Shown: piece after piece, positions 31,701 through 39,792 of the stretch
Numbering within the stretch: the first letter of the stretch is position 1
How the letters are laid out: each line of letters opens with the position of its first letter
NCBI GenBank assembly: GCA_016714765.1
Contig: JADKCF010000042.1
Location: forward strand, 1-64,000
Reading direction: 5' to 3'
Source: Saprospiraceae bacterium
GTDB taxonomy: Bacteria > Bacteroidota > Bacteroidia > Chitinophagales > Saprospiraceae
DNA: 64,000 bases
Made by a program: the position numbers and the translations under genes
The notes under the pieces: generated by a model
What the model was told of the DNA's origin: nothing
Seen by the model: the letters and a program-made list of their open reading frames with translations, nothing else
The model's database searches: none

Positions 31701-34250
31701 GCTGGTTCCGGTACATCCATTTACATCTGTTACAGTTACTCTATATATGGTTGTAGAAGCAGGTAAAACTGTGATTGAACTTGTATTTTGTCCCGATTCC
31801 CAGTTATATAATACACCTCCGCTTGCAATAAGCGTAGCTGAACTGCCTTCACATATTTTTTTATCCCCTGTAATCATTGCCTGTGGAAGGGCGTTTACTG
31901 TGAGCATTCTGCTAGCACTTGAGGTACATCCTTTGGTGTCAGTAGCTGTTACTGTATAAGTGGAAGTGAGTCCTGGATTGACCATTATTGAGGTCGTGGT
32001 CGCACCTGTGTTCCACAAATATGTGCTTGCCCCAGAAGCAGTCAGTAATGATGATGTTCCTGTGCAAAATAAGCTGTTACCACCAATTACAACTACAGGC
32101 AGTGGATTGACAATCACCTGTATGTTTTTTATTGCAGAACAGCCATTAATATCTGTCACTGTTACTGTATACAAAGCATTAGAGACAGGGCTGACATTGA
32201 TATCTGCTGTAGTAGATCCGGTGTTCCAAACGTAAACACTACCCCCTGAAGCAGTCAAACTTGTGTTTTCTCCAAAGCAAATTTCAATATCTCCTGTAAT
32301 ACTGACAACAGGCAAAGGATGAACTATGACCTGGGCTTCTGTATAATCTCTACACCCATTTACATCTGTCGCCATTAGACGATAAATAGTATTTGCACTT
32401 GGGTTAACTGTGATGGAAGGTGTTGTCGCACCTGAACTCCATTCGAATGAAGTCCCACCTGACGCCGTTAATGTGGTCGATTGACCGAAACAAATGTCAA
32501 GGTCGCCTGAAATAAGTGGCGAAGGAAGGGGATTTACAACTACGGTCACAGCTTTGGACTTCTGACACCCGTTTGCACTTGTCACAGTGACAGCCACATT
32601 GATCGATGTAACCGGAGTTAATGTTATGGAAGAAGTCGTAGCTCCTGTGCTCCACACGTAACCCGTTCCGCCTGAAGCTGTCAAAACTGTAGATCCGCCC
32701 GCACAAATGCTCAGGTTACCACTGATCTCTGCAGCGGGCAAAGGATAAACAGTTATATTCACATCATCCGTTTGTTTGCAACCGTTGCAATCAGTTACTG
32801 TTACCATATAATTTGTTGAAGAAGATGGCGTTACAGATATAGAAGATGTTGTTTCTCCTGTGGACCATAAGTAGCTAACGGCATTAGAACTTTGAAGATT
32901 TTTACAACATCCGCCATAAACTCTGATATCATCCAGTTCCCATCCTGACATATTACCACCAGTATTGGTGACGCAATATCCACGTAATTCAAACCTGAAT
33001 GTAGAGGTTTCCGTTACTGCAAAGGCAGGGTTGGCGCTGAAGTCTATCGTTTCAAGATTCCAACTCCTTTCCGTCAGTCTGTTATCTTCAGAATATATCA
33101 GCAAATTGTTTTTATATACTTTTAATAAATACTTTGTATTATAATTATTTGGTCCAGAAGCACCATTGGTTGTAATCCAAACCAAGGGCGATTGTTCTCT
33201 GAAAGATAATTTTGTGATACGCCCAGCTTCCTGTGGGGTAATAGTGACTTCTACTTTTACGGCCTGGTCGGGATTATACAACAATGGGTCACAACTGTCC
33301 ATAGCAGGAACACAAACTCCGATATCTCCTGTATAACTCCCTAAAACTGGGGTGCAGGAATGTTCACCGGTTTTTCTATACATATTGGTAGCTGTTACGG
33401 CTACACAATTGCCTTTAGAAGGATAAACAGGTAAAAATTCTGAGTAATCGATTTGATTGGTCTGATTACTTGCGTTACATTGGTCCAGTGTCCATTTTAC
33501 CAACAATGAATCCAATGTTGCCGGGCAACTCGGAGTACATACTGACTGTCCAGATACGATTGGAGAAATGGTATGCGTCGTACCAATACATGCTGATTTG
33601 TCACTGCCTGCATTGATGCTCAGAGATCCCACAGTCACTGTGAAATTGACATTAGAAATGCAACCATCCGCATTGGTATATGAAATTGTATAAACTCCTG
33701 ACTGACTTGGCTGGAGATTGGTGAGGTTCCAGTATGAGCTTCCATCAGGTGTGTTGTCAGAGTATCCGGCAGGTCCTGTCATACTTAAACTACTAAGACC
33801 TAAAGCCTGTACTCCGAGACTGACATTAGAGCCCCTGCATATATACACTTTGTTTGCCTGGTAGCTTCCTGATCCGGTATTGACATATGGCGTAAGCGTG
33901 GTGGGTGTGCCTGAAAACAACGTCACTACCTGGGATGAAGGAGACGGACATCCGCAATCAGGATCCGCAACCACATCAAAGTTTCCTGATGTTTGTCCTG
34001 TGACGGAGAGATTGCCGTATCCCTGGTTTATGATAACATTATTTTTATACACACTTATTTTTCTGGGACAAGCACCATTAAAAGCAGAAATTACAAAGGA
34101 CCCGTTGGACGCATTACAACTGCTGGGATTAGTAGTATTGCTGATATTCAGATTGCACTGGCCTGCTGCACTGTTATAATTTAGCAATAGTACTATAAAA
34201 ATAGACAGCCACTGAATTTTCAGAGATGTAGGTAGGGTAAAATTAAGCAT
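19539..34250 (-). CDS. Giant T9SS-sorted Ig-like repeat surface protein, about 4,900 residues (frameshifted)
   Basis: One locus read through five frame segments. I choose ATG 34250 because it opens a signal peptide ending near NSAAGQ; the upstream ATG 34283 adds eleven polar residues. After removing net indels it encodes about 4,902 residues. Order: signal peptide; beta-rich N-terminal region; about 51 Ig-like units ending in NPLP; T9SS sorting domain from YPNPAS to the stop. Units carry two Cys (about positions 11 and 57 of 71), suggesting one disulfide each. Units 8-26 and 30-46 form two near-identical arrays; four units carry larger inserted domains. The repeat resembles the PKD/Ig-like (CHU_C-associated) modules of Bacteroidota adhesins. 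Breaks: near 27112, 23452, 22961-23000 and 21848-21942, each a one- or two-base indel against neighbouring units. A role as an extracellular rod or adhesin is inference. Confidence 0.85.
20214..20843 (-). other. Inserted Cys-rich domain, copy 3 (about 210 residues)
   Basis: Third, most divergent homologue, inserted in unit 50 between ATGYSNN and SYLWSNGDTGTS. Landmarks: LLAHWNLNAC, KHSCTP, IGMCIG, TCNP, FYEQAP, NNYATKFLLRVSKNG, HRTW, FDFSSNPNF, YLFELVPYC and WDIDEIKVFGGCC. It lies two units before the sorting domain, so copies of this domain sit near both ends of the rod. Confidence 0.75.
21564..25186 (-). repeat. Array B: 17 tandem 213-bp Ig-like units of a second subfamily
   Basis: Unit starts run from 25186 (24973, 24760 and so on) to 21776. 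The same 71-residue unit occurs, but NGGS dominates and AIAG variants recur. A distinctive variant unit (CTGSSTRLYASGGVTYLWST) occurs at starts 23908 and 22843, exactly 1,065 bases or five units apart after cancelling indels, which suggests a five-unit segmental duplication. Most of the frameshifts of the giant gene fall in this array. Confidence 0.93.
25735..26680 (-). other. Inserted propeller-like domain between the two arrays (about 315 residues)
   Basis: This interrupts unit 27 right after ASGGATYEWLG, the same loop used by the Cys-rich inserts; the unit resumes at CPTSTTTYTVKVTD. Repeated blocks of the type LVKIDPKSGALTVLGEI, GTNNVNGIGYY, FGIENALFRLNL and GRIFSIDQLTGALTLVTEG alternate with ALSADGQTLYS, a pattern close to DUF6923-type beta-propellers. 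Two Cys pairs (CGNCG near the end) may close it. The function is unknown. Confidence 0.65.
26759..30806 (-). repeat. Array A: 19 tandem 213-bp (71-residue) Ig-like units
   Basis: Unit starts are every 213 bases from 30806 down (30806, 30593, 30380 and so on to 26971), with one extra base near 27112. The unit runs from TPAITG to NPLP and has the core TYVWSNGATTSAITVSP followed by TTTYNVTVTDANGCQAS. Variation is confined to a few positions that recombine freely: NTV/NIV, NGAS/NGES, GATT/GSTT, SPTS/SPAS and TDANG/SDANG. Nucleotide identity between neighbours is very high, indicating recent expansion or gene conversion. NGAS and NGES dominate in this array. Confidence 0.95.
30975..31589 (-). other. 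Inserted Cys-rich domain, copy 2 (about 205 residues)
   Basis: Homologous to the copy at 32904-33527 and inserted at the same place in unit 7, between TANVSGTTFC and YIWSNGATSS. Landmarks: LLIWNFNAC, GDHSCTP, VGMCFG, SCDP, TFREQAP, NNYNEKYLIRVFKNG, LTERTW, IDFTNNPEF, FTFELYGYC and WEVDDLKIFGGEC. It immediately precedes array A in the protein. Confidence 0.75.
32904..33527 (-). other. Inserted Cys-rich domain, copy 1 (about 208 residues)
   Basis: This lies between the two halves of the first Ig-like unit: the unit text stops at SGQSVC and resumes at SYLWSTGETTSS. Landmarks: LLVKWTLDQC, GEHSCTP, IGVCVP, SCDP, SFREQSP, NNYNTKYLLKVYKN, LTERSW, IDFSANPAF, FRFELRGYC and WELDDIRVYGGCC. The pattern of strands and the final W-D-D-x-R-V-Y-G recall a jelly-roll sugar- or ligand-binding module, but I cannot name the family. 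Confidence 0.75.
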
Positions 34251-34322
34251 AGGTTTACAATTATATTCGTTTAATAACAACATTAGTCTGATAAGGTGAC
34301 CCCCTCAGACGAAACAAAAAAA

Positions 34323-34353
34323 CAATTATACAATTGTAAAGATAGTCGTGCAA
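34323..34353 (-). promoter_or_regulatory. Weak candidate promoter of the giant repeat gene
   Basis: Minus strand: TTG (34353-34351), 20-base spacer, TATAATTG (34330-34323), one mismatch from TAnnTTTG. It would give a leader of roughly 70 bases before ATG 34250. A ten-base palindrome, TACAATTGTA, overlaps the -7 element. No better match is seen in 34251-34484. Confidence 0.3.
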
Positions 34354-34484
34354 CCAATTAATAACCACATTTTTAAGTAATTTTTTCATATAATTATTTA
34401 ACTCAATTGTAAGCGATTGATAAATTAAATTCTTATACAAATTAATAAAAATAAATGTGTAACAACCTTATTTAAAAATAATTA

Positions 34485-35627
34485 TCATGACCCCAACAGA
34501 ACACGGACTGACTTCACAACATCATTTCTAAGGTACGATACCATTACTTTGTCTCCGGGAGCATACTTCTCCAGTATAAGGAATAAATCATTGTTGTTTT
34601 CTACTTTTTTACCTTCTATTTCGATGATGATATCTCCGAAAATAATTTCACCGTCAGGAGTTTGTTCTAAAGCCTTCAATCCCGCTCTTTCAGCTCCCTT
34701 ACCCGGAATAAGATTCATAATCATTGCGCCCGTGATACCCCAATCCTGAGCATACTGCACAGGCAAAGGCTCAATACCTAGTACCGGTCTCTTTAAAAAA
34801 CCAAACTTTATCAGATCAGACACAACCCAATTTACTTCATCGACAGGTATGGAAAAACCTATGCCTGCTGATGCACCAGAAGGACTGTATATCATTGTGT
34901 TTACGCCTATAAGTCTGCCACTACTATCAAGCAATGGTCCACCGGAATTTCCGGGATTGATAGCTGCATCTGTTTGTATCACATCTCTGATAGGCCTGCC
35001 ACCGATAGAGGTTATCTCTCTGCCCAAAGCACTAATTACTCCGGTAGTCAATGACTGATCCAGTCCAAATGGATTACCAATAGCATACACTGACTGACCT
35101 ACTTTCAGGGAAGAAGACTGACCTACAGGGATAGGCTTTAATTTATCTTCGGGAGCTTTTATTTTGAGGACAGCAAGATCCTTATTGGGTTCCGTGCCTA
35201 CTATTTCTGCATCCCAGGTTGTTCTGTCGCTTAGGGTGACTTTAAACTTTGAGCCATTCTGAAGTACGTGAAAATTAGTGATAATGTGACCTTGTTTATC
35301 CCATATAAAACCAGAACCGGAGCCTAAAGGAATTTCTGTTATATTCCTTGACCAATAATCTCTTTGTTGGTTTAGAGTGGTGATAAAACAAACTGATGGC
35401 GCTGATTTTTCAAATAAATCTATGGTGGCCTGCTCACTATTAGTAAGATATGTGACAGAATCTATGGTCCGACGATGGCTGTTCGCTGCTTTTGCTGTCG
35501 ACATCTGATTTTCAGTATTCCCACTGACAAAGCTGTTATCCTCAGATGTAGGTTTAAAATATTTTGATCCCAAAAAAAATCCACCTGCCAATAAAATAAA
35601 TCCTGCAATAATGTTTCCTGCTTTCAT
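34485..35627 (-). CDS. HtrA/DegQ-type S1C serine protease with one PDZ domain
   Basis: Periplasmic quality-control protease. I choose ATG 35627 (MKAGNIIAGF), giving 380 residues and a clean N-terminal membrane anchor or uncleaved signal (about 1-22). Catalytic triad: His120 in TNFHVL, Asp150 in NKDLAVL and Ser228 in INPGNSGGPLL, followed by the substrate loop ASAGIGFSIPVDEV. A single PDZ domain follows (about 280-378, with GAERAGLKAL and GDIIIEIEGKKV), as in DegS or the shorter Bacteroidota HtrA proteins. It lies 68 bases after the dehydrogenase gene on the same strand. Confidence 0.9.
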   Translation of the reverse strand: MKAGNIIAGFILLAGGFFLGSKYFKPTSEDNSFVSGNTENQMSTAKAANSHRRTIDSVTYLTNSEQATIDLFEKSAPSVCFITTLNQQRDYWSRNITEIPLGSGSGFIWDKQGHIITNFHVLQNGSKFKVTLSDRTTWDAEIVGTEPNKDLAVLKIKAPEDKLKPIPVGQSSSLKVGQSVYAIGNPFGLDQSLTTGVISALGREITSIGGRPIRDVIQTDAAINPGNSGGPLLDSSGRLIGVNTMIYSPSGASAGIGFSIPVDEVNWVVSDLIKFGFLKRPVLGIEPLPVQYAQDWGITGAMIMNLIPGKGAERAGLKALEQTPDGEIIFGDIIIEIEGKKVENNNDLFLILEKYAPGDKVMVSYLRNDVVKSVRVLLGS

Positions 35628-35695
35628 TTTTTTGATTTTAATAAAAAACAAATTTCTTTATGTACTTATAAACATACCAACGTTAAAAATGTGTT

Positions 35696-36844
35696 TTAAA
35701 TATCCTCGTGAACAGCCAAATTTCTGAGATATCGACTAACTCTATATCTTTCCTCATGGTATATATCAAAATAATCGTCCAAAACCTTTACAATGTTTTT
35801 ATAACCCAGTTCTTTGCCCCACTCTAACAATCCCTTGGGATAATTGAGTCCCAAGCGAACAGCCAAATCAGCATCTGTGGGGGAGCAAATTTGCTGTGCT
35901 ACAGTATCTGCAGACTCATTGATGAGCATTGAGATGATCCGCACAAATAGATCCTGTAATAAAAGTAAGTTATCCTTTTCAGTAAAAGGAGGTATGACTT
36001 CGTCTGAATAATTATAAAACCCTTTACCAGTTTTTTTTCCCAGATATCCCGCTTCCAGTAACCTGAGTTGACTTATAGAAGGTCTATATCTGCTGTCATT
36101 ATAAAAACCCCTCCATACAGATTCCGTGACTTTATAGTTCACATCATGACCGATAAAATCCATCAGCGTGAATGGTCCCATCCTAAAGCCTCGGGATGTC
36201 ATAGCATAATCGATGGTCACTATATCGGCAATCCCTTCTTCATATATTCTGATAGCTTCGCTGTAAAACGGTCGGGCTAGCTTATTGACAATAAATCCAG
36301 GAGTATCTTTGGCAATGACTACCGTTTTACCCCATGATTCTATGATTTTTTGGACTTTTAAAGTGAGCTGACTATCTGTCTGAACTGCAGGAATGACTTC
36401 CACCAGTTTCATGATGACAGGAGGATTGAAAAAGTGAATACCAATAAATCTTTCAGGATATTTCAATCCGGCGGCGATAGTTGTAATAGATAAAGAAGAG
36501 GTATTTGTGGCTAAAATGGTTTCATTTCTGATCGTTTTTTCAAGAGCCTTAAATAATTCCTTTTTTATATTGAGATCTTCGATGATGGCTTCGATAATCA
36601 TATCCGCATCAGAAAGGGTTTCCAGTTTTTCGCATATATATATTCTGCCACGAACGGCTACACCTTCTTCAGGACTGAATACCCCTTTGGAAATAAATTT
36701 CTGAATACTTTCACCAATATTATGGAGAGCTCCGGATCCGGCAACTTTATTAGTATCATACAACCGTACTTCACAGCCAGCCATAGCTGCCAACTGTGCG
36801 ATTCCTGTGCCCATGGCTCCAGCGCCAATAATTCCTACTACCAT
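35696..36844 (-). CDS. 3-hydroxyacyl-CoA (3-hydroxybutyryl-CoA) dehydrogenase
   Basis: NAD-dependent oxidation of L-3-hydroxyacyl-CoA to 3-ketoacyl-CoA, in beta-oxidation or related aromatic-acid routes; cytoplasmic. The Rossmann motif GAGAMG is at residues 7-12 and the catalytic His137 is in ERFIGIHFFNPP. The first C-terminal 3HCDH domain spans about 185-280 (DTPGFIVNKLARPFY, GPFTLMDFIGHD, GKKTGKGFYNY). At 382 residues it is about 100 longer than Hbd because a second, shorter 3HCDH_C-like segment follows, as in PaaH-type proteins. It ends 18 bases from the upstream M1-like gene stop and is probably co-transcribed. Confidence 0.9.
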   Translation of the reverse strand: MVVGIIGAGAMGTGIAQLAAMAGCEVRLYDTNKVAGSGALHNIGESIQKFISKGVFSPEEGVAVRGRIYICEKLETLSDADMIIEAIIEDLNIKKELFKALEKTIRNETILATNTSSLSITTIAAGLKYPERFIGIHFFNPPVIMKLVEVIPAVQTDSQLTLKVQKIIESWGKTVVIAKDTPGFIVNKLARPFYSEAIRIYEEGIADIVTIDYAMTSRGFRMGPFTLMDFIGHDVNYKVTESVWRGFYNDSRYRPSISQLRLLEAGYLGKKTGKGFYNYSDEVIPPFTEKDNLLLLQDLFVRIISMLINESADTVAQQICSPTDADLAVRLGLNYPKGLLEWGKELGYKNIVKVLDDYFDIYHEERYRVSRYLRNLAVHEDI

Positions 36845-36862
36845 CTTCTGTTTTTGTTAATT

Positions 36863-39724
36863 TTAATCTGTTTTATCTCTTTCCCAAAAGCTTAACTTAT
36901 GGAGATTAAAGGAAAAACTTAGTCTTGAAATAAAATTCCTATGTTGTCCTTTATATATATTTCCAAGTTCTGCAGAATAAAACAAGGGGCAGTTCAATGA
37001 GAAAATATCATTGATATTGAGAGATAATCCACCATTGTAAATGACATTATTATTGAATTTATCATTAGAATAAGTGCTGTAAGTGCCAAGATCAAAATAT
37101 AGCCGCAACGGCAACCATTTAGGTTTTATAGGAAAGTCGGCACTAAAATTGAGCGAAGCTGCGAAGTTATTGGACATACCTATTGAATAGGCTGAACCTG
37201 CAGGGGTCTTAAAACCTCCCCCATTGATAAGGCTGGTCTGATCATCATAAAGTCCATTTTGATTTTGTCTTGAAAAAAAGTATTCGTCATATGTGTAGTC
37301 ATTGAATCCCTGGTGAATCAATGCAATACTACCTTTGGTAAAAACATTTTGGTAGCTCGGAGATTGACGTTGTGTATTGACAATAAAGCCTGCTGCAAAA
37401 ACTCTGAAATAAAGATTTTTTTTGTGCGCATACTGAATTCTCTGTTTCAACTCATTTGATAATTTGATATAATGCTCCCCGTCATAAGACTGTTGCTCAG
37501 TGCTGACTCGAAATCCGGTACTGCTTAGGGCTGATTTCCTGTTAAAATTATATTCCAGTCTGAAAATCAATGAGGCTTTGTTTTTAATGCCTTTCAAAAC
37601 ATTGGCACTTTCAAACTCCGCAAATTCTTCATTTATTACAAAAGCTTTCATAGTCAGTTCTTTTCTACTTTCTGTCACACAGTTCTGCCTGAAATGTATA
37701 GTCACAGCCGGATCGAATCTAACATATCTCAAGCTGTAATCCAACTTCTTATTACGATTCATATCCCATGACTTTATACCACCATGCAAGGATATTTTCC
37801 GGAAGGCTTTTAACTTTAGGAGGTGGTCATAGCGGACCCAGGCCTGACCAAGCAATTTTTTGTTGACAAATGAGTATGCAGGTGTGATGGCAAAGGATAA
37901 ATTCTTTGGGTTTTTAAAGTTGCTATTGGTAAAAGTAGCCCCTGCCATCAGCCCATCATTGTTATTGTACAATGGAAAAGCAATCACTTTCAATTCTTTG
38001 TACAAAGAATTTCCTTCTGAAAATATTGATTTTATTCTCAAAGGTCCATGTTTTAGTGACTTATGAGGGTAATAGTGGTTGTCACTTCGCTTAGAATCCT
38101 GTAGTACACCTTCCAAATCCACAGACACTAAATCTATAGTCAAAATTTCCATGTCTGGAATATTCACGTCCTTGACTCCGGTAAAACCATCCACAAAATA
38201 CCGGTGTGTCGTATCCTGCTTATTATCCCTTAGGGTTAGCATAAAAGGAAGGCTCAGCTCGCTTTTATTTTGAATACTGACCTTCATACCATCTGCAGAA
38301 CCAACAACATCTTTTATAACATATGCAGAAGCTAGGTCAGTGCTGATATATTTTGGTAAAAACGATACGTCTTTCCCTGCATTTTTTTCCAAAGCGGATA
38401 TCAGTTTTTCAGGACTTAAAAAATCTATTTTCGACGCCAGTTCCTGCAAGGTTCTGTTCAATACATCTTTTCCGAGCATGATGCCGGTATACTGAAAAAA
38501 AGCCGGACCTTTAGTTTTTGCATTAAAAAATATATCAAAAACACTCCATTTATTATTTGAAATATTCAATGGGAATGTATTGCCTCTTTCGGCAGACACC
38601 TGAAGCTTTCGATTGTCATGGAAAGCAAACTCTTCTATTTCCCTGATTCCTGTTTCCGAAAGTTCAGAACCTATTTCGTCAGCATAATATTTTGAAATCC
38701 CACTTTCTAACCAAGGGTACTTTTGACCTTTGATCCTAAACATACCGCGTACCCAAACATCTGATAACGACTTGAAAAGCTTTCGCTCAGGTAAATCATC
38801 ATCAGTGTCGAAATTTATCAGTGCTATACCCTCGCTCATGAAGCACTCCGAGCATTTATCTGACCAAATAATCGTTAATTTTTTATATGGGTATTTACCA
38901 AGTTGACCAGTTAAGTTTGTGGATGCTTGCTGCAAACTTTTGCCTATAGCAGCCATATCAGGCGTTTTAGAATTAAGGTACACAAAGGTGTATGGTACAA
39001 TATTATTTCCTGATAGAAATGAACCGCTGTCAACCTTCACATTTATATTAATCAGTATAATAGTGAGGTCACTTAATTCTTCTGCTACTATGCCGGCTTT
39101 TCCGGTTTGTCCATTGGAATAAATATTCCATCCTGGCAAGGGATTCATTTTCACTACAAATTTTGCTAGATGATCATAAGTATTGACCGATTGTTTATAA
39201 GGCTCAAAAGTCCAATGATTGTCTTCATACAAGGCTAAAACAGGATAAAAATGCCTCAGAAAATAATTGCCGTTACGAATACCTAAACCATCTATCAGTT
39301 TAGGAAGTCTCAGGGTGTAATTAAATGTAATGGGCAGATTACCATCAGAAATGATACCAATGATTTCCCTTTTTTCGTCTTTGAATACAAACGGAATATC
39401 CTTATCATTGGAGGTGACAGTTAAGCTATCTATTTCGGCCAGGGACAACTGATTTCTGAAATAGTATTCTGTCCTATTCATCTTCAATTGGTCATCTGTA
39501 AATGCATTAGAAGTGTTGCTCATAGCATTGGCCCTCAGAAAAAACCAAATTGTATCAGTCGGAATGCTTGTCATTTTAGGCAGCGTGATTTCGCTAGTGA
39601 CTTTTACACTTCTACTTATTGTATCCAGATTTAGCGTAATATTGTATGAGACATGCTGACTACGCATCACAACACTTACTGACAGTAAGATAAAGATACA
39701 AGTTACCGATTTGAGTATTCGCAT
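36863..39724 (-). CDS. M1-aminopeptidase-like protein lacking the zinc site, fused to an outer-membrane barrel-like domain
   Basis: A 953-residue exported protein (signal peptide about 1-22). Residues about 25-440 follow the M1 (gluzincin) layout: an N-terminal beta saddle (YNITLNLDTISRSVKV...), a block at the GAMEN position (ECFMSEGIALINFD) and the PWLESGISKYYADEIG helix that normally carries the third zinc ligand. Where HExxH should stand the sequence is SLSDVWVRGMF, so all histidine ligands are absent and the WLxEG glutamate is displaced. The last ~350 residues are amphipathic beta-strands rich in aromatic and Asn residues, ending in SFSFNLHKLSFWE, typical of a surface-antigen or barrel domain. 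It is probably a non-catalytic, outer-membrane-anchored scaffold; that role is inference. Confidence 0.65.
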   Translation of the reverse strand: MRILKSVTCIFILLSVSVVMRSQHVSYNITLNLDTISRSVKVTSEITLPKMTSIPTDTIWFFLRANAMSNTSNAFTDDQLKMNRTEYYFRNQLSLAEIDSLTVTSNDKDIPFVFKDEKREIIGIISDGNLPITFNYTLRLPKLIDGLGIRNGNYFLRHFYPVLALYEDNHWTFEPYKQSVNTYDHLAKFVVKMNPLPGWNIYSNGQTGKAGIVAEELSDLTIILININVKVDSGSFLSGNNIVPYTFVYLNSKTPDMAAIGKSLQQASTNLTGQLGKYPYKKLTIIWSDKCSECFMSEGIALINFDTDDDLPERKLFKSLSDVWVRGMFRIKGQKYPWLESGISKYYADEIGSELSETGIREIEEFAFHDNRKLQVSAERGNTFPLNISNNKWSVFDIFFNAKTKGPAFFQYTGIMLGKDVLNRTLQELASKIDFLSPEKLISALEKNAGKDVSFLPKYISTDLASAYVIKDVVGSADGMKVSIQNKSELSLPFMLTLRDNKQDTTHRYFVDGFTGVKDVNIPDMEILTIDLVSVDLEGVLQDSKRSDNHYYPHKSLKHGPLRIKSIFSEGNSLYKELKVIAFPLYNNNDGLMAGATFTNSNFKNPKNLSFAITPAYSFVNKKLLGQAWVRYDHLLKLKAFRKISLHGGIKSWDMNRNKKLDYSLRYVRFDPAVTIHFRQNCVTESRKELTMKAFVINEEFAEFESANVLKGIKNKASLIFRLEYNFNRKSALSSTGFRVSTEQQSYDGEHYIKLSNELKQRIQYAHKKNLYFRVFAAGFIVNTQRQSPSYQNVFTKGSIALIHQGFNDYTYDEYFFSRQNQNGLYDDQTSLINGGGFKTPAGSAYSIGMSNNFAASLNFSADFPIKPKWLPLRLYFDLGTYSTYSNDKFNNNVIYNGGLSLNINDIFSLNCPLFYSAELGNIYKGQHRNFISRLSFSFNLHKLSFWERDKTD

Positions 39725-39792
39725 TTTAAAGTTTTTTCGGGTAAAATTAAAGATAAAACACGACTTCCCCTATTATTTTGAAATTGTTGGGT

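Noticed and set aside
31516..32235. Adjacent plus-strand open frames of 147 and 91 codons inside the giant gene
   Set aside because: They are antisense to well-formed Ig-like units and have no start context or family resemblance.
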